DNA from: Tahibacter amnicola
GTDB lineage: Bacteria > Pseudomonadota > Gammaproteobacteria > Xanthomonadales > Rhodanobacteraceae
DNA: 64,000 nucleotides
Reading direction: 5' to 3'
NCBI RefSeq assembly: GCF_025398735.1
Contig: NZ_CP104694.1
Coordinates: 5,359,465-5,423,464, forward strand
Position 1 is the first letter of the stretch; the number at the start of each line of letters is the position of its first letter. Made by a program: the position numbers and the translations under genes. Shown here piece after piece: positions 1-8,611 of the stretch. Below the pieces are notes generated by a model. It was not told where the DNA came from and did not search any database. It saw only the letters and a list, made by a program, of their open reading frames with translations.

Positions 1-1
1 C

Positions 2-577
2 GTACCGTCGCTGCTGCAACACGACCGTGACACCATGACCCACGTCTGGCGCGATTTCTTCGGTCTGTGCGGCGCCATCGCCACCTCGCCGATTCCCATC
101 GTCGCCGCGATCACCGGCCACAGCCCGGCCGGCGGCGCCGTGCTGGCGATCTTCTGCGACTACCGCGTCATGGCACGCGGCCCCTACCGCATCGGACTCA
201 ACGAAGTTCAGGTGGGCCTGGCGGTACCCGAAGTGATCCAGTTCGGTCTGCGCCGGCTGGTAGGCCCCTATCGCGCGGAACGCCTCATGGTGTCGGGCGC
301 GATGGTCGATGCCGAACAAGCCCTTTCGCTGGGTTTCGTCGACGAACTGGTCGACGTGGACCACGTGGTGGCCCGATCGCAGGTATGGCTCAACGCGCTG
401 CTGGCTTTGCCGCCGTGCGCCATGCGCGAAACCCGCCGCCTGTCGCGCAAGGATTTGACCGAAGCGTTTTCCGACATCGAGAAACTCGGCATCCAGTCGT
501 TCATCGACCTGTGGTTCGCCGAAGAATCGCAGCGCGTGCTGCGCGAACTTGTCGCCAAGTTGAAAGCAAAAGGGTAG
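2..577 (+). CDS. Enoyl-CoA delta-isomerase-like crotonase, 5' part outside window
   Basis: The reading frame is open to the left edge (VPSLLQHDRDT precedes the first ATG at 35), so the gene starts outside the window. About 191 residues of a family usually near 260 are visible. The oxyanion-hole segment GHSPAGGAV and the downstream GLNEVQVGL resemble mitochondrial delta3,delta2-enoyl-CoA isomerase, where the Glu of GLNE is the catalytic base. The second Glu found in enoyl-CoA hydratases is not seen. Expected role: moving double bonds during beta-oxidation of unsaturated fatty acids in the cytoplasm. It ends 48 bases before the convergent sulfurtransferase gene, with a perfect hairpin between them. 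Hydratase or other crotonase activity cannot be excluded. Confidence 0.8.
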   Translation, partial: VPSLLQHDRDTMTHVWRDFFGLCGAIATSPIPIVAAITGHSPAGGAVLAIFCDYRVMARGPYRIGLNEVQVGLAVPEVIQFGLRRLVGPYRAERLMVSGAMVDAEQALSLGFVDELVDVDHVVARSQVWLNALLALPPCAMRETRRLSRKDLTEAFSDIEKLGIQSFIDLWFAEESQRVLRELVAKLKAKG

Positions 578-590
578 CGCCCGGACAGCA

Positions 591-615
591 GGCTGGCGCG
601 GTGTCCGCGCCAGCC
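591..615. terminator. Perfect hairpin between convergent genes
   Basis: GGCTGGCGCG (591-600) and CGCGCCAGCC (606-615) form a perfect 10-bp stem with a 5-base loop. It sits between the convergent ends at 577 and 625, so it may end transcription from both sides. Neither side has a U-tract, so intrinsic termination is not certain. Confidence 0.5.
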
Positions 616-624
616 GCGTCCTGC

Positions 625-1473
625 CTAGTTGCCGGTGGCCACGGGCCGCGAGCGGTCGGCGATCCAGCCGCTCCAGGAGGGGGCAAACACACGCGATCCG
701 GCGAGTCCGGCGTGTTCCATGGCCAGGACGTTGTGGCACGCCGTCACGCCGGAGCCGCAGGAATGCACAACCTGATCGGGCGTGAAACCCTTGGTCAGGC
801 GTTCGAAATCCTCGCGCAATTCGTCGGCGTGACGGAACCGGCCTTCGGCATCGACGTTTTCCACGAAGGGCCGGTTCACGGCGCCGGGAATATGGCCAGC
901 AACCGGATCAATCGGTTCGACCTCGCCGCGAAAACGCGGAGCACCGCGCACATCGATCAGCAGCAGGTTGCGCTCGGCAAGGCCCGCGGAAAGCTCCTCG
1001 AAATAGACGACCTGGGTCATGTCGAAAGCCAGATCCACCGGACAGGCCGATTCCAGAGGCGGTTCCGTCGACAGTGGAAGGTCACCGGCCACCCAACCGG
1101 CATAGCCGCCGTCGAGCACCGCGACATCCTTGTGACCGATCAGGCGGAACATCCACCACAGACGCGCGGCGACCGATCCGTTGGCGTCGTCATAGACGAC
1201 GACTTGCCGCCCTTGCGACCATCCCCAGCGGCTCAGGCAAGCCGCGAACTGCGCCGGCGACGGCAGCGGATGACGACCAAGATGACGCTGGGACAGATCG
1301 GAAAGATCGCGGTCCAGGTGGGCGTAGTAGGCGCCGGGCAGATGCGATTCGCGCCAGGCGCGCTCGCCCTTGGTGGTATCGGACAATTCGAAACGACAGT
1401 CGACCAGCAGGAGTTCCGGGTCATCCAGCAGCGCCGCGAGCTCCCGGGCGCTGATCAAAGTCTGGTAGTTCAT
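625..1473 (-). CDS. sseA: 3-mercaptopyruvate sulfurtransferase
   Basis: This 282-residue protein has two rhodanese domains. The N-terminal one is inactive and the C-terminal one carries the catalytic loop CGSGVTA with Cys at about residue 239. CGSGVT is the signature of 3-mercaptopyruvate sulfurtransferases, whereas classic thiosulfate rhodaneses have a CRKGVT-type loop. It should move sulfur from 3-mercaptopyruvate to thiols or cyanide in the cytoplasm. The start MNYQTLIS lies inside the 3' end of the NUDIX gene (53-base overlap), and DUF1289, NUDIX and this gene run in one direction, so they are probably one transcript. The substrate is inferred from the loop only. Confidence 0.88.
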   Translation of the reverse strand: MNYQTLISARELAALLDDPELLLVDCRFELSDTTKGERAWRESHLPGAYYAHLDRDLSDLSQRHLGRHPLPSPAQFAACLSRWGWSQGRQVVVYDDANGSVAARLWWMFRLIGHKDVAVLDGGYAGWVAGDLPLSTEPPLESACPVDLAFDMTQVVYFEELSAGLAERNLLLIDVRGAPRFRGEVEPIDPVAGHIPGAVNRPFVENVDAEGRFRHADELREDFERLTKGFTPDQVVHSCGSGVTACHNVLAMEHAGLAGSRVFAPSWSGWIADRSRPVATGN

Positions 1474-2083
1474 CGCAGAGTTCCATTCGCCGCAGAAGAT
1501 TCACAAGCATAGCGGCGGTCGCGCCCCAGATGCGGCGGCCGTCAAACTCGTATTCGAACATTTCACGCTGGCGCCCGCGCCAATCAACGCGGCTGCGACG
1601 CAGGTTGGCGAGGTCCAGCAGGTAATCCAGCGGCACCTCGAACACCTCGGCGACCTCGCGCGGATCCGGCGTCACCGTATAGCCCGGCTCGATCACGGCC
1701 ACGACTGGCGTGACCCCGAATCCGCTGATCGTCTCGAAACAATCGAGGAACCCCAGCGGGCTGACCAGGCCGCTGGCGATGCCGGTTTCCTCTTCCGTTT
1801 CACGGATCGCCGCGGCAATCGCGTCGCGGTCATCACGCTCGATGCGCCCGCCCGGGAAGGCCACCTGCCCACCATGGGTGCGCATGCCTTCGGTGCGGCG
1901 CGTAAACAGGACGCCGCTGCCGCTCGTGCGGTGAACGATGGGAACGAGCACCGCAGCGGGCGTGCGCTCGGCGGTGCCGAGCACATCCGCCAGATCCGCG
2001 TGATTCCAGCCCGGCAGAGAGGGTGGATCATCCAACCGGCGCAGCGCCTGCACGATGGCCTCGACGGGCGCCGCTTTCCTCAT
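1421..2083 (-). CDS. NUDIX hydrolase, probable CoA pyrophosphatase
   Basis: This is a 220-residue protein from the ATG at 2083. The NUDIX box is clear: AFPGGRIERDD followed by IRETEEETGI, which supplies the metal-binding glutamates. The HTHGGQVAFPGG-type context just before the box is typical of the CoA diphosphatase (NudL/YeaB) branch, which cleaves CoA to 3',5'-ADP and 4'-phosphopantetheine. The start is supported by an ATGA overlap with the upstream DUF1289 gene (2080-2083). In-frame sequence further upstream runs through DUF1289 and does not look like protein. Substrate specificity is inferred from the subfamily. Confidence 0.85.
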   Translation of the reverse strand: MRKAAPVEAIVQALRRLDDPPSLPGWNHADLADVLGTAERTPAAVLVPIVHRTSGSGVLFTRRTEGMRTHGGQVAFPGGRIERDDRDAIAAAIRETEEETGIASGLVSPLGFLDCFETISGFGVTPVVAVIEPGYTVTPDPREVAEVFEVPLDYLLDLANLRRSRVDWRGRQREMFEYEFDGRRIWGATAAMLVNLLRRMELCDELPDFDQRPGARGAAG

Positions 2084-2274
2084 GCGCGGCGGCGCTCCCG
2101 CTCGGGCAGCACCTCGTTCATGATGCGCAGCCGTTCGCGGTCCGGCAGGCCGCGCCAGGCGGCGATTTCGGCCCCGGTGCGGTAACACCCTTCGCAATAG
2201 CCGTCCGGATCGAGCGAACAGATGCCCACACAGGGGCTTAACACAACGGCGGGCGGCGGGTCTGAGAACATCAT
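2080..2274 (-). CDS. DUF1289 family small Cys-rich protein
   Basis: This 64-residue protein has four cysteines in the pattern CVGICSLDPDGYCEGCYRT, the hallmark of DUF1289, and a C-terminal RERRRA tail. The four Cys probably bind a metal or cluster, although no function is established for the family. It is the first gene of a likely operon with the NUDIX hydrolase (ATGA overlap) and sseA. A sulfur-related or redox role is only suggested by the neighbour. Confidence 0.8.
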   Translation of the reverse strand: MMFSDPPPAVVLSPCVGICSLDPDGYCEGCYRTGAEIAAWRGLPDRERLRIMNEVLPERERRRA

Positions 2275-2334
2275 CGTAGGAAAGGACGGCCTGGGTTGTT
2301 AGATTAACGCATCCGTAATAGCTGGAGCGTGGGC

Positions 2335-2712
2335 ATGCTCGCACTTGCCACTCGCGTCGTCAGCGACTACGGCAAGGTGCTCGCCCGTGTGTCCCCTGGG
2401 GTGTATGGCCTGCCGGAATCGCTGTTGCCGTACCCCAAGGCCCGTATCCGAATGGCGCTGCAATACCTGTTGCAGCACGTGGCGGAAGAACATCCGGAAC
2501 TGCGCGAAGGGCTGGCGCGGGGCTATGTCTATCTGGCCCAGTTCGTCGCCGATGACCAGGCCGAGATCATCGCCCGCGGAACCGCGACCGCTAGCGGCGT
2601 GGGGGCGGACGAGGGCGATGCCGAGCCGGCCATGCGCCTGATCAATGGCATCAAGGCCGAGATGGAGCGCGCCCTGGACGAGCTGGCCGGCGTGGTGCCG
2701 GTCGCCTCCTGA
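2335..2712 (+). CDS. Conserved hypothetical protein
   Basis: This 125-residue protein is acidic and mostly helical, with no signal peptide or membrane segment. I do not recognise a domain. The ATG at 2335 is preferred over the in-frame GTG at 2329 because CTGGAG at 2322-2327 gives ordinary Shine-Dalgarno spacing. It is transcribed divergently from the DUF1289 operon and ends just before the terminator of the convergent FKBP gene. No function is proposed. Confidence 0.7.
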   Translation: MLALATRVVSDYGKVLARVSPGVYGLPESLLPYPKARIRMALQYLLQHVAEEHPELREGLARGYVYLAQFVADDQAEIIARGTATASGVGADEGDAEPAMRLINGIKAEMERALDELAGVVPVAS

Positions 2713-2724
2713 GCCCGGTGCCCC

Positions 2725-2754
2725 AAAACGCAGCGCGCCCCTTTCGGGGCGCGC
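2725..2754 (-). terminator. Intrinsic terminator of the FKBP gene
   Basis: A perfect 9-bp stem, GCGCGCCCC (2733-2741) with GGGGCGCGC (2746-2754), closes a four-base loop. Read on the minus strand it is followed within a few bases by TTTT (2726-2729). It lies 8 bases after the stop of the FKBP gene, so it fits a Rho-independent terminator for that gene. Confidence 0.75.
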
Positions 2755-2761
2755 CGGTGAA

Positions 2762-3442
2762 TCACTTCACTTCGATCAGCTTGATTTCGAACACGAGCGC
2801 TTCGTTCGGTCCGATGCGCGGCGGCTGGCCGCGTTCGCCGTAGGCCAGTTCCGGCGGAACGAACAGCGTCCAGTGGTCGCCCACGCGCATCAGCGGCAGC
2901 GCTTCCTGCCAGCCCTTGATGACCGAGTTCACCTTGAAGTGCACCGGCTCGCCACGGGCGAAGGAGCTGTCAAATTCCAGGCCCGAGGACAGCGAGCCGC
3001 GGTAATGCACGGTCACTTCGCTGTTGGCGGTGGCGCGGGCGCCGGTACCTTCCTCGATCACGCGGTACTGCAGGCCCGAGGAGGTGGCGACCACGCCCTT
3101 CTTGGCCTTGTTCTCGGCCATGAAGCGCTGGCTCTTGGCCTTGTTTTCGCCGGCCAGCTTGTCGAACTCGGCCTTGGCCTCGGTCATCATCTTCTGCTGC
3201 ATCTTGCCCAGCACTTCCCGCATCACTTCTTCGGAAACGGCCGGGGATTTCTTGGTGTAACCGTCCTGCATGGCGCGGATGATGGTGTTGATATCCACAT
3301 CCATCTTGCGCTCGACGAAGTCGTTACCGATCTGGTAACCGATGGCATAGCTGAGCTTGCCCTTTTCGCTCGACGTATCCTGCGCGACGGCGGCACCGGC
3401 CGCCAGGAGCGCCGTTGCGGCCACAGACCAACGCAAATTCAT
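2762..3442 (-). CDS. Periplasmic FKBP-type peptidyl-prolyl cis-trans isomerase (FkpA/Mip-like)
   Basis: This is a 226-residue protein. Residues 1-20 form a signal peptide ending AAVAQ. Residues 25-120 are the helical FKBP_N dimerisation region, rich in Lys and Glu. Residues 125-226 are the FKBP fold with VHYRGSL, GLEFDSS, GWQEALPLM and YGERG motifs. It should catalyse proline isomerisation and act as a folding chaperone in the periplasm. The start has a strong GGGAGG Shine-Dalgarno (about 3448-3453 on the plus strand). A gene of its own with a clear terminator. Confidence 0.92.
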   Translation of the reverse strand: MNLRWSVAATALLAAGAAVAQDTSSEKGKLSYAIGYQIGNDFVERKMDVDINTIIRAMQDGYTKKSPAVSEEVMREVLGKMQQKMMTEAKAEFDKLAGENKAKSQRFMAENKAKKGVVATSSGLQYRVIEEGTGARATANSEVTVHYRGSLSSGLEFDSSFARGEPVHFKVNSVIKGWQEALPLMRVGDHWTLFVPPELAYGERGQPPRIGPNEALVFEIKLIEVK

Positions 3443-3656
3443 GCTTACCTCCCTAGGAAACCGGTCAACACAGCCGTCACGCGCGCGTGGGCCGCAAAGA
3501 GTTGGCCATCATAGCGGAAGCGCCTTGTCAGGGGCTACCGCCACGCCCCGACCCTGAATTCGGCCGGGCGACGGGCGCCGGAAGGGTGCCCCCTGGAAGC
3601 TGAACGAGGCCCGCATGCGCTACCATTTCGGGCTTTCGCCGTCGCAGGAAGGGGTT

Positions 3657-4439
3657 ATGGACTACCAGAACGTGCTCGTCAGTGACCGCGGCGCCGTCCG
3701 CACCCTCACTATCAACCGCCCGGACAAGCTCAATGCACTGAACCGGGCGACCTTGCTGGAGCTCGCCCACGCCTTCGCGGCCGCCCGTGAGGCCGAATCG
3801 GTGCGCGTCATCGTGCTGGCAGGTGCCGGCGAGAAAGCCTTTGTCGCCGGCGCGGATATCAGCGAGCTGGCACAGCTGTCGCCGATCCAGGCCCAGGCGT
3901 TTTCGCGTCTGGGCCAAACGTTGTTCCGCGACATCGAGCGGCTTGCCAAGCCGGTGATTGCGCGTATCCAGGGTTTTGCACTGGGCGGCGGCATGGAGCT
4001 GGCGATGGCCTGCCACCTGCGCATTGCCAGCGAAAAGGCAAAGGTCGGGCAGCCGGAGATCAACCTCGGCGTCATTCCCGGTTTCGGCGGAACCCAGCGC
4101 CTGGCACGACTGGCCGGGCGCGGCCTCGCGCTGGAGCTGTGCCTGCTGGGCGCTCCCATTGATGCCGCCCGCGCACTGGCCGCCGGCGTCCTGACCCGTG
4201 TCGTGGCACCGGACCAGCTGGATACCGAAGTGGCGGCCGTGGCTGACCAGCTGGCCGCCTCCGCGCCGCTGGCCCTGGCCGGGATCCTCGACGCCGTCTA
4301 CGTTGGCGATGAATGTCCGCTCGAGCAGGCCCTGGAGTTTGAAACCCAGACCTTCGCCCTGTGCTGCTCCACCGACGACATGCGCGAAGGCACCCAGGCC
4401 TTCCTGGAGCGCCGCAAGCCGTCGTTCAAGGGCCGCTGA
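3657..4439 (+). CDS. Enoyl-CoA hydratase
   Basis: This 260-residue crotonase has the oxyanion-hole motif FVAGADISEL and both catalytic glutamates of hydratases, in GGGMELAMAC and GQPEINLGVIPG. That pair separates true hydratases from isomerases and fits hydration of 2-enoyl-CoA in beta-oxidation. The ATG at 3657 follows AGGAAGG closely. A longer in-frame start at 3615 would add 14 residues not expected in the family. It stands alone upstream of the pst operon and is followed by two perfect hairpins. Confidence 0.9.
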   Translation: MDYQNVLVSDRGAVRTLTINRPDKLNALNRATLLELAHAFAAAREAESVRVIVLAGAGEKAFVAGADISELAQLSPIQAQAFSRLGQTLFRDIERLAKPVIARIQGFALGGGMELAMACHLRIASEKAKVGQPEINLGVIPGFGGTQRLARLAGRGLALELCLLGAPIDAARALAAGVLTRVVAPDQLDTEVAAVADQLAASAPLALAGILDAVYVGDECPLEQALEFETQTFALCCSTDDMREGTQAFLERRKPSFKGR

Positions 4440-4457
4440 GCGCAGACGGAACGGGGT

Positions 4458-4515
4458 GGACACGCGGGGTTCCGGCCGCGTGTCCGCGCTGCGATGTCTC
4501 GATCAAGACATCGCA
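4458..4515 (+). terminator. Two tandem perfect hairpins after the hydratase gene
   Basis: GGACACGCGG (4458-4467) pairs with CCGCGTGTCC (4476-4485), a 10-bp stem. TGCGATGTC (4490-4498) pairs with GACATCGCA (4507-4515), a 9-bp stem. Both are perfect with 8-base loops and lie 4 bases apart. Neither has a U-tract. They separate the hydratase gene from the pstS promoter and probably end or stabilise the upstream transcript. Confidence 0.5.
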
Positions 4516-4614
4516 CAGACATGTCAGCGCGATGACAACCGCGCCCGTATTCCTCATCCACTTCAAGCAGTTGACGCCTCGTCCGGACACCCACGCCGCA
4601 CTCAGGCGGCCGGT

Positions 4615-4636
4615 CTGTCACAGGACTGAAATAAAA
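4615..4636 (+). promoter_or_regulatory. Pho box (PhoB site) of the pst operon
   Basis: CTGTCAC (4615-4621), AGGA (4622-4625) and CTGAAAT (4626-4632) match the two 7-base half-sites spaced by 4 bases of the PhoB consensus (CTGTCAT N4 CTGTCAC). The AT-rich tail AAAA follows. It lies about 80 bases before the pstS start, where a Pho box would replace the -35 element. Phosphate-starvation control of the operon is a strong inference. The phoBR genes themselves are not in the window. Confidence 0.75.
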
Positions 4637-4715
4637 CTCCCACGCGAGTGAAACATGCCCCGCGTACAAAGCGCGGCACATCGTGTTTCGCATCCCGACG
4701 CAAAGGAGTATCTCC

Positions 4716-5735
4716 GTGTTTACGTCCCTCACGACGCGTATCGCGATCGCCGGCATCGCCGCGCTGGCCGCCGCGACCGCTCCAGCCGCCGAGATCACCG
4801 GCGCCGGCGCCACTTTCGTGTATCCAATCCTGTCCAAATGGTCAGCCGACTACGCCACCAAGACCGGCAACAAGATCAACTACCAGTCGATCGGCTCGGG
4901 CGGCGGCATTGCGCAGATCAAGGCGGGCACGGTGGATTTCGGCTCGTCCGACAAGCCGCTGGATCCCAAGGAACTGGATGCAGCCGGCCTGGCGCAGTTC
5001 CCCTCGGTCATCGGCGGCGTGGTGCCGATCATCAACGTCGCGGGCGTGACCAGCGGCAAGGTGCAATTCACCGGCCCCATCCTCGCCGACATCTTCCTTG
5101 GCAAAATCACCAAGTGGAACGATGCACAAATTGCCGCCGTCAACGCCGGCGTGACCCTGCCGGACGCGAACATCACGGTCGTACACCGTTCCGACGGTTC
5201 CGGCACCACCTTCAACTGGGTGAACTATCTTTCGAAGGTATCGCCGGAGTGGAAGAGCAAGGTCGGCGAAGGCACCGCGGTGCAGTGGCCGGTCGGCGTC
5301 GGTGGCAAGGGCAATGAAGGCGTTGCCGCGTACGTCAAGCAGATTCCCGGCTCGATCGGCTATGTGGAACTGGCCTACGCGCTGCAGAACAAGATGACCT
5401 ACGGCGCGGTGCAGAACGCCGCGGGCAAATTCGTGCAGCCCAGCCGTGAGTCTTTCCAGGCAGCAGCCGCCAGCGCCGACTGGAAAAACGCCAAGGATTT
5501 CCACCTGATCATCACCAACGCTCCGGGCGACGAGGCCTGGCCGATCGCCGCCACCAACTTCATCCTGATGTACAAGACCCCGAAGGACGCGGCGCGCAGC
5601 AAGGCAGCGCTGGAGTTCTTCCGCTGGGCGATGGAGAACGGCCGTCCGCAGGCCGAGCAGCTGGACTTCGTGCCGCTGCCGGAAGACCTGGTCAAGCAGA
5701 TCGAGGCGTACTGGCAGAACGAAATCAAGGCCTGA
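4716..5735 (+). CDS. pstS: Periplasmic phosphate-binding protein PstS
   Basis: This 339-residue protein starts at the GTG at 4716, chosen because AAGGAG at 4703-4708 is spaced 7 bases before it. A GTG at 4683 would precede that site. A signal peptide runs to about ATAPAA. The mature protein begins EITGAGATFVYP and contains the phosphate-binding GSSDKPL, SDGSGTT and SIGSGGG motifs typical of PstS. It captures phosphate in the periplasm and delivers it to PstCA. It is the first gene of pstSCAB-phoU, under the Pho box at 4615. Confidence 0.95.
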   Translation: MFTSLTTRIAIAGIAALAAATAPAAEITGAGATFVYPILSKWSADYATKTGNKINYQSIGSGGGIAQIKAGTVDFGSSDKPLDPKELDAAGLAQFPSVIGGVVPIINVAGVTSGKVQFTGPILADIFLGKITKWNDAQIAAVNAGVTLPDANITVVHRSDGSGTTFNWVNYLSKVSPEWKSKVGEGTAVQWPVGVGGKGNEGVAAYVKQIPGSIGYVELAYALQNKMTYGAVQNAAGKFVQPSRESFQAAAASADWKNAKDFHLIITNAPGDEAWPIAATNFILMYKTPKDAARSKAALEFFRWAMENGRPQAEQLDFVPLPEDLVKQIEAYWQNEIKA

Positions 5736-5775
5736 CGCCCGGCTCCGACATGCCCTTGGGCGCACCCGCGCGAAC

Positions 5776-5809
5776 GACGGCCCGTGCCACGGCAGTGGCA
5801 CCGGCCGTC
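5776..5809 (+). other. Intercistronic stem-loop between pstS and pstC
   Basis: GACGGCC (5776-5782) plus GTGCCAC (5784-5790) pair with GTGGCAC (5795-5801) plus GGCCGTC (5803-5809), giving 14 bp broken by one C-C mismatch and a 4-base loop. It lies in the 157-base gap after pstS and has no U-tract. Such a hairpin could protect the 3' end of pstS mRNA or cut read-through, giving more binding protein than permease. That role is inference. Confidence 0.55.
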
Positions 5810-5892
5810 CTCGTGTCCGGGTGCGCCGGCGTTCCGGCTGATGCCATCACGCCGCGTACCGACTGCGGCCTCGCTCCCCCAAGACATCCCGC

Positions 5893-6891
5893 ATGAGCAA
5901 CGAACACGCCATCGCACCGCCCACTCCCCTGCCTGCGTCGCACCACGTTGCGAAACGCGCCAGCACCGACCAGCGCGCCGACCGCAGCTTCCGCTGGCTG
6001 GTCACCGGCGCAGGTATCTTCGTCCTGGTTGCGCTGGCAGGCGCCGCCTTCTCGATGCTCTGGGGTGGACGCCAGGCATTCTCCACCTTTGGATTTTCCT
6101 TCCTGACCTCGCTCGAATGGGACGCGGTCGGACACCGTTTCGGTGCGCTGGTCCCCATCTACGGCACGCTGGTGACGGCGCTGATCGCGATGATCATCGC
6201 GGTACCAGTCAGCTTCGGCATCGCCCTGTTCCTGACCGAGGTCGCCCCGCCCTGGCTGCGCACGCCGGTAGCATCGGCGATTGAGCTCCTGGCCGGCATT
6301 CCATCGATCATCTACGGCATGTGGGGCCTGTTCGTGTTCGTGCCGGTGATGTCGACCACCGTCATTCCGTTCCTGACCAAATACCTCGGCCCGCTGCCCA
6401 TTCTCGGCCCCCTCTTCACCGGCCCGCCCCTGGGCATCGGCATGCTGACCGCCGGCATCGTGCTGGCCATCATGGTGATTCCGTTCATCTCGTCGGTCAT
6501 GCGCGAGGTCTTCCTGACCGTCCCGACCCGACTGAAAGAGTCGGCCTATGCGCTGGGATCTACGACCTGGGAAGTCGTCTGGAACGTCGTGCTGCCTTAC
6601 ACCCGCTCGGCGGTGATCGGCGGCGTCTTCCTGGGACTCGGGCGTGCGCTCGGCGAAACGATGGCAGTCACCTTCGTGCTAGGCAATGCGCACCATCTGA
6701 GCGCCTCGCTGCTGATGCCGGGCAATTCGATTGCCGCGACCATCGCGAATGAATTCTCCGAAGCCGATTCGGACATCTATCTGTCGTCGCTGATCGCACT
6801 GGGCTTCCTGCTCTTCATCGTCACGTTCGTGGTGCTGGCGATCGCCAAGCTCCTGCTGGCACGCCTGAGCCGCCAGGAGGGCCAGCGATGA
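5893..6891 (+). CDS. pstC: Phosphate ABC transporter permease PstC
   Basis: This 332-residue inner-membrane protein has about six transmembrane segments (first near residues 35-58). It has the permease EAA-type loop ALGSTTWEVVWNVVLP and the conserved GLGRALGETMAVTFVLGN segment. It forms the channel with PstA. An N-terminal cytosolic extension of about 30 residues precedes the first helix. It overlaps pstA by ATGA at 6888-6891, which suggests translational coupling. No clear Shine-Dalgarno is seen before its own start. Confidence 0.95.
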   Translation: MSNEHAIAPPTPLPASHHVAKRASTDQRADRSFRWLVTGAGIFVLVALAGAAFSMLWGGRQAFSTFGFSFLTSLEWDAVGHRFGALVPIYGTLVTALIAMIIAVPVSFGIALFLTEVAPPWLRTPVASAIELLAGIPSIIYGMWGLFVFVPVMSTTVIPFLTKYLGPLPILGPLFTGPPLGIGMLTAGIVLAIMVIPFISSVMREVFLTVPTRLKESAYALGSTTWEVVWNVVLPYTRSAVIGGVFLGLGRALGETMAVTFVLGNAHHLSASLLMPGNSIAATIANEFSEADSDIYLSSLIALGFLLFIVTFVVLAIAKLLLARLSRQEGQR

Positions 6892-7745
6892 GCATGGCGC
6901 AGACCCTGTATCGCCGACGCCGCGCACGCAACGCCGTCGCACTCGTCCTGGCCAGCCTTGCCACCGGGTTTGGCCTGTTCTGGCTGGTGTGGATCCTCTG
7001 GACCACGCTCGCCCACGGCATCGCCGCCATCACACCGTCGCTCTTCGTGGAGATGACGCCGCCGCCGGGTTCCGAGGGTGGTCTCGCCAACGCCTTCTTC
7101 GGCAGCATGGCGATGAGCCTGCTGGCCATTCTGATGGGCACGCCGGTGGGCATTCTCGCCGGCACCTTCCTCGCGGAGTATTCGCGCCGCTCCTGGCTGG
7201 GCGAGACGATCCGTTTCGTCAACGACATCCTGCTGTCAGCCCCCTCCATCGTGCTGGGGCTGTTCGTCTACACACTCGTGGTGAAACCCAGCGGCCACTT
7301 TTCCGGCTACGCGGGTGCCATCACGCTGGCGTTCATCGTTCTGCCGGTGGTCGTGCGCACCACCGACGAGATGCTCAAGCTGGTGCCCAACCAGATGCGC
7401 GAAGCCGCGCTCTCGCTGGGTATTCCACAATGGAAAGTGACGGTCCAGGTGCTCTACCGAGCGGCATTGCCGGGCATCCTGACCGGCGTGCTGCTGGCGC
7501 TCGCACGCATCAGCGGTGAAACCGCGCCGCTGCTCTTCACAGCGCTCAACAATCAGTTCTGGAGCCACGACATGAGCGGCCCGATGGCCAGCGTGCCGGT
7601 AGTGGTCTTCCAGTACGCCATGAGCCCCTACGAGTCCTGGCACACCCTGGCCTGGGCCGGCGCCTTCATGGTCACCGTCTTCGTTCTCTGCACCAGTCTT
7701 ATCGCACGCGCCATCATCGCGCGCCGGAAGGTATCCCATGACTGA
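6888..7745 (+). CDS. pstA: Phosphate ABC transporter permease PstA
   Basis: This 285-residue membrane protein has about six transmembrane helices. The EAA loop [24 protein letters not shown] and the motif [17 protein letters not shown] are typical of PstA. It is the partner of PstC in the phosphate channel. It overlaps pstC by 4 bases and pstB by 8 bases, so the three are likely translated together. Confidence 0.95.
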   Translation: MSMAQTLYRRRRARNAVALVLASLATGFGLFWLVWILWTTLAHGIAAITPSLFVEMTPPPGSEGGLANAFFGSMAMSLLAILMGTPVGILAGTFLAEYSRRSWLGETIRFVNDILLSAPSIVLGLFVYTLVVKPSGHFSGYAGAITLAFIVLPVVVRTTDEMLKLVPNQMREAALSLGIPQWKVTVQVLYRAALPGILTGVLLALARISGETAPLLFTALNNQFWSHDMSGPMASVPVVVFQYAMSPYESWHTLAWAGAFMVTVFVLCTSLIARAIIARRKVSHD

Positions 7746-8583
7746 CCTCACCATGCCCCGCCTCAACCTGGCCGCGGCCGCTGCCCTCAACGTCACCGCG
7801 CCCGCCGCGAGCGCCACCGCGACGACCGCGCCGGCGAAGATCGTCGCGCGCAACCTGAACTTCTACTATGGAAATTACCAGGCGCTGAACAATATCCACA
7901 TGGATATTCCGGAAAAACGCGTCACGGCCATCATCGGGCCGTCCGGCTGCGGCAAATCGACACTGCTGCGCATATTCAACCGCATCTATTCGATCTATCC
8001 CAAGCTCGATGCGCGCGGCGAAGTGCTGCTGGATGGCGAGAACATCCTCGATCCGCGCTATCCGCTCAACCGGCTGCGTTCGAAAGTCGGCATGGTGTTC
8101 CAGAAGCCGGTGCCGTTCCCCATGTCGATCTACGACAACATCGCCTACGGCATCAAGCACTATGAGAAGCTTTCGCGCGCCGACATGGACATGCGTGTCG
8201 AACAGGCCCTGCGCCAGGCGGCGTTGTGGGATGAAGTCAAGGACAAGCTGCGCGGCAGCGCACTCGGACTGTCGGGCGGCCAGCAGCAACGCCTGTGCAT
8301 CGCCCGTGCAATCGCGCTGCGGCCGGAAGTGATCCTGTTCGACGAGCCCACGTCCGCGCTCGACCCTATTGCGACGGGCAAGATCGAACAGCTGGTGGAA
8401 GAGCTCAAGCGCGACTTCACCATCGCCATCGTCACGCACAACATGCAGCAGGCGGCGCGCTGCTCGGACTACACCGCCTTCATGTACCTGGGCGAACTGG
8501 TGGAATTCGGCGAGACCGAGACGCTGTTCACCCGTCCCGGCAAACAACAGACCGAAGACTACATCACCGGCCGTTTCGGCTGA
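7738..8583 (+). CDS. pstB: Phosphate ABC transporter ATPase PstB
   Basis: This 281-residue ATPase has Walker [10 protein letters not shown] at about residues 67-75, the ABC signature [14 protein letters not shown], Walker [13 protein letters not shown] and the switch histidine in [12 protein letters not shown]. It drives phosphate import through PstCA. An Ala-rich N-terminal stretch of about 30 residues precedes the usual PstB start, so an internal start (for example the ATG at residue 5) is possible. It is 28 bases from phoU. Confidence 0.95.
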   Translation: MTDLTMPRLNLAAAAALNVTAPAASATATTAPAKIVARNLNFYYGNYQALNNIHMDIPEKRVTAIIGPSGCGKSTLLRIFNRIYSIYPKLDARGEVLLDGENILDPRYPLNRLRSKVGMVFQKPVPFPMSIYDNIAYGIKHYEKLSRADMDMRVEQALRQAALWDEVKDKLRGSALGLSGGQQQRLCIARAIALRPEVILFDEPTSALDPIATGKIEQLVEELKRDFTIAIVTHNMQQAARCSDYTAFMYLGELVEFGETETLFTRPGKQQTEDYITGRFG

Positions 8584-8611
8584 TTCCCACCGACGAGCTG
8601 AGATTCCACCG

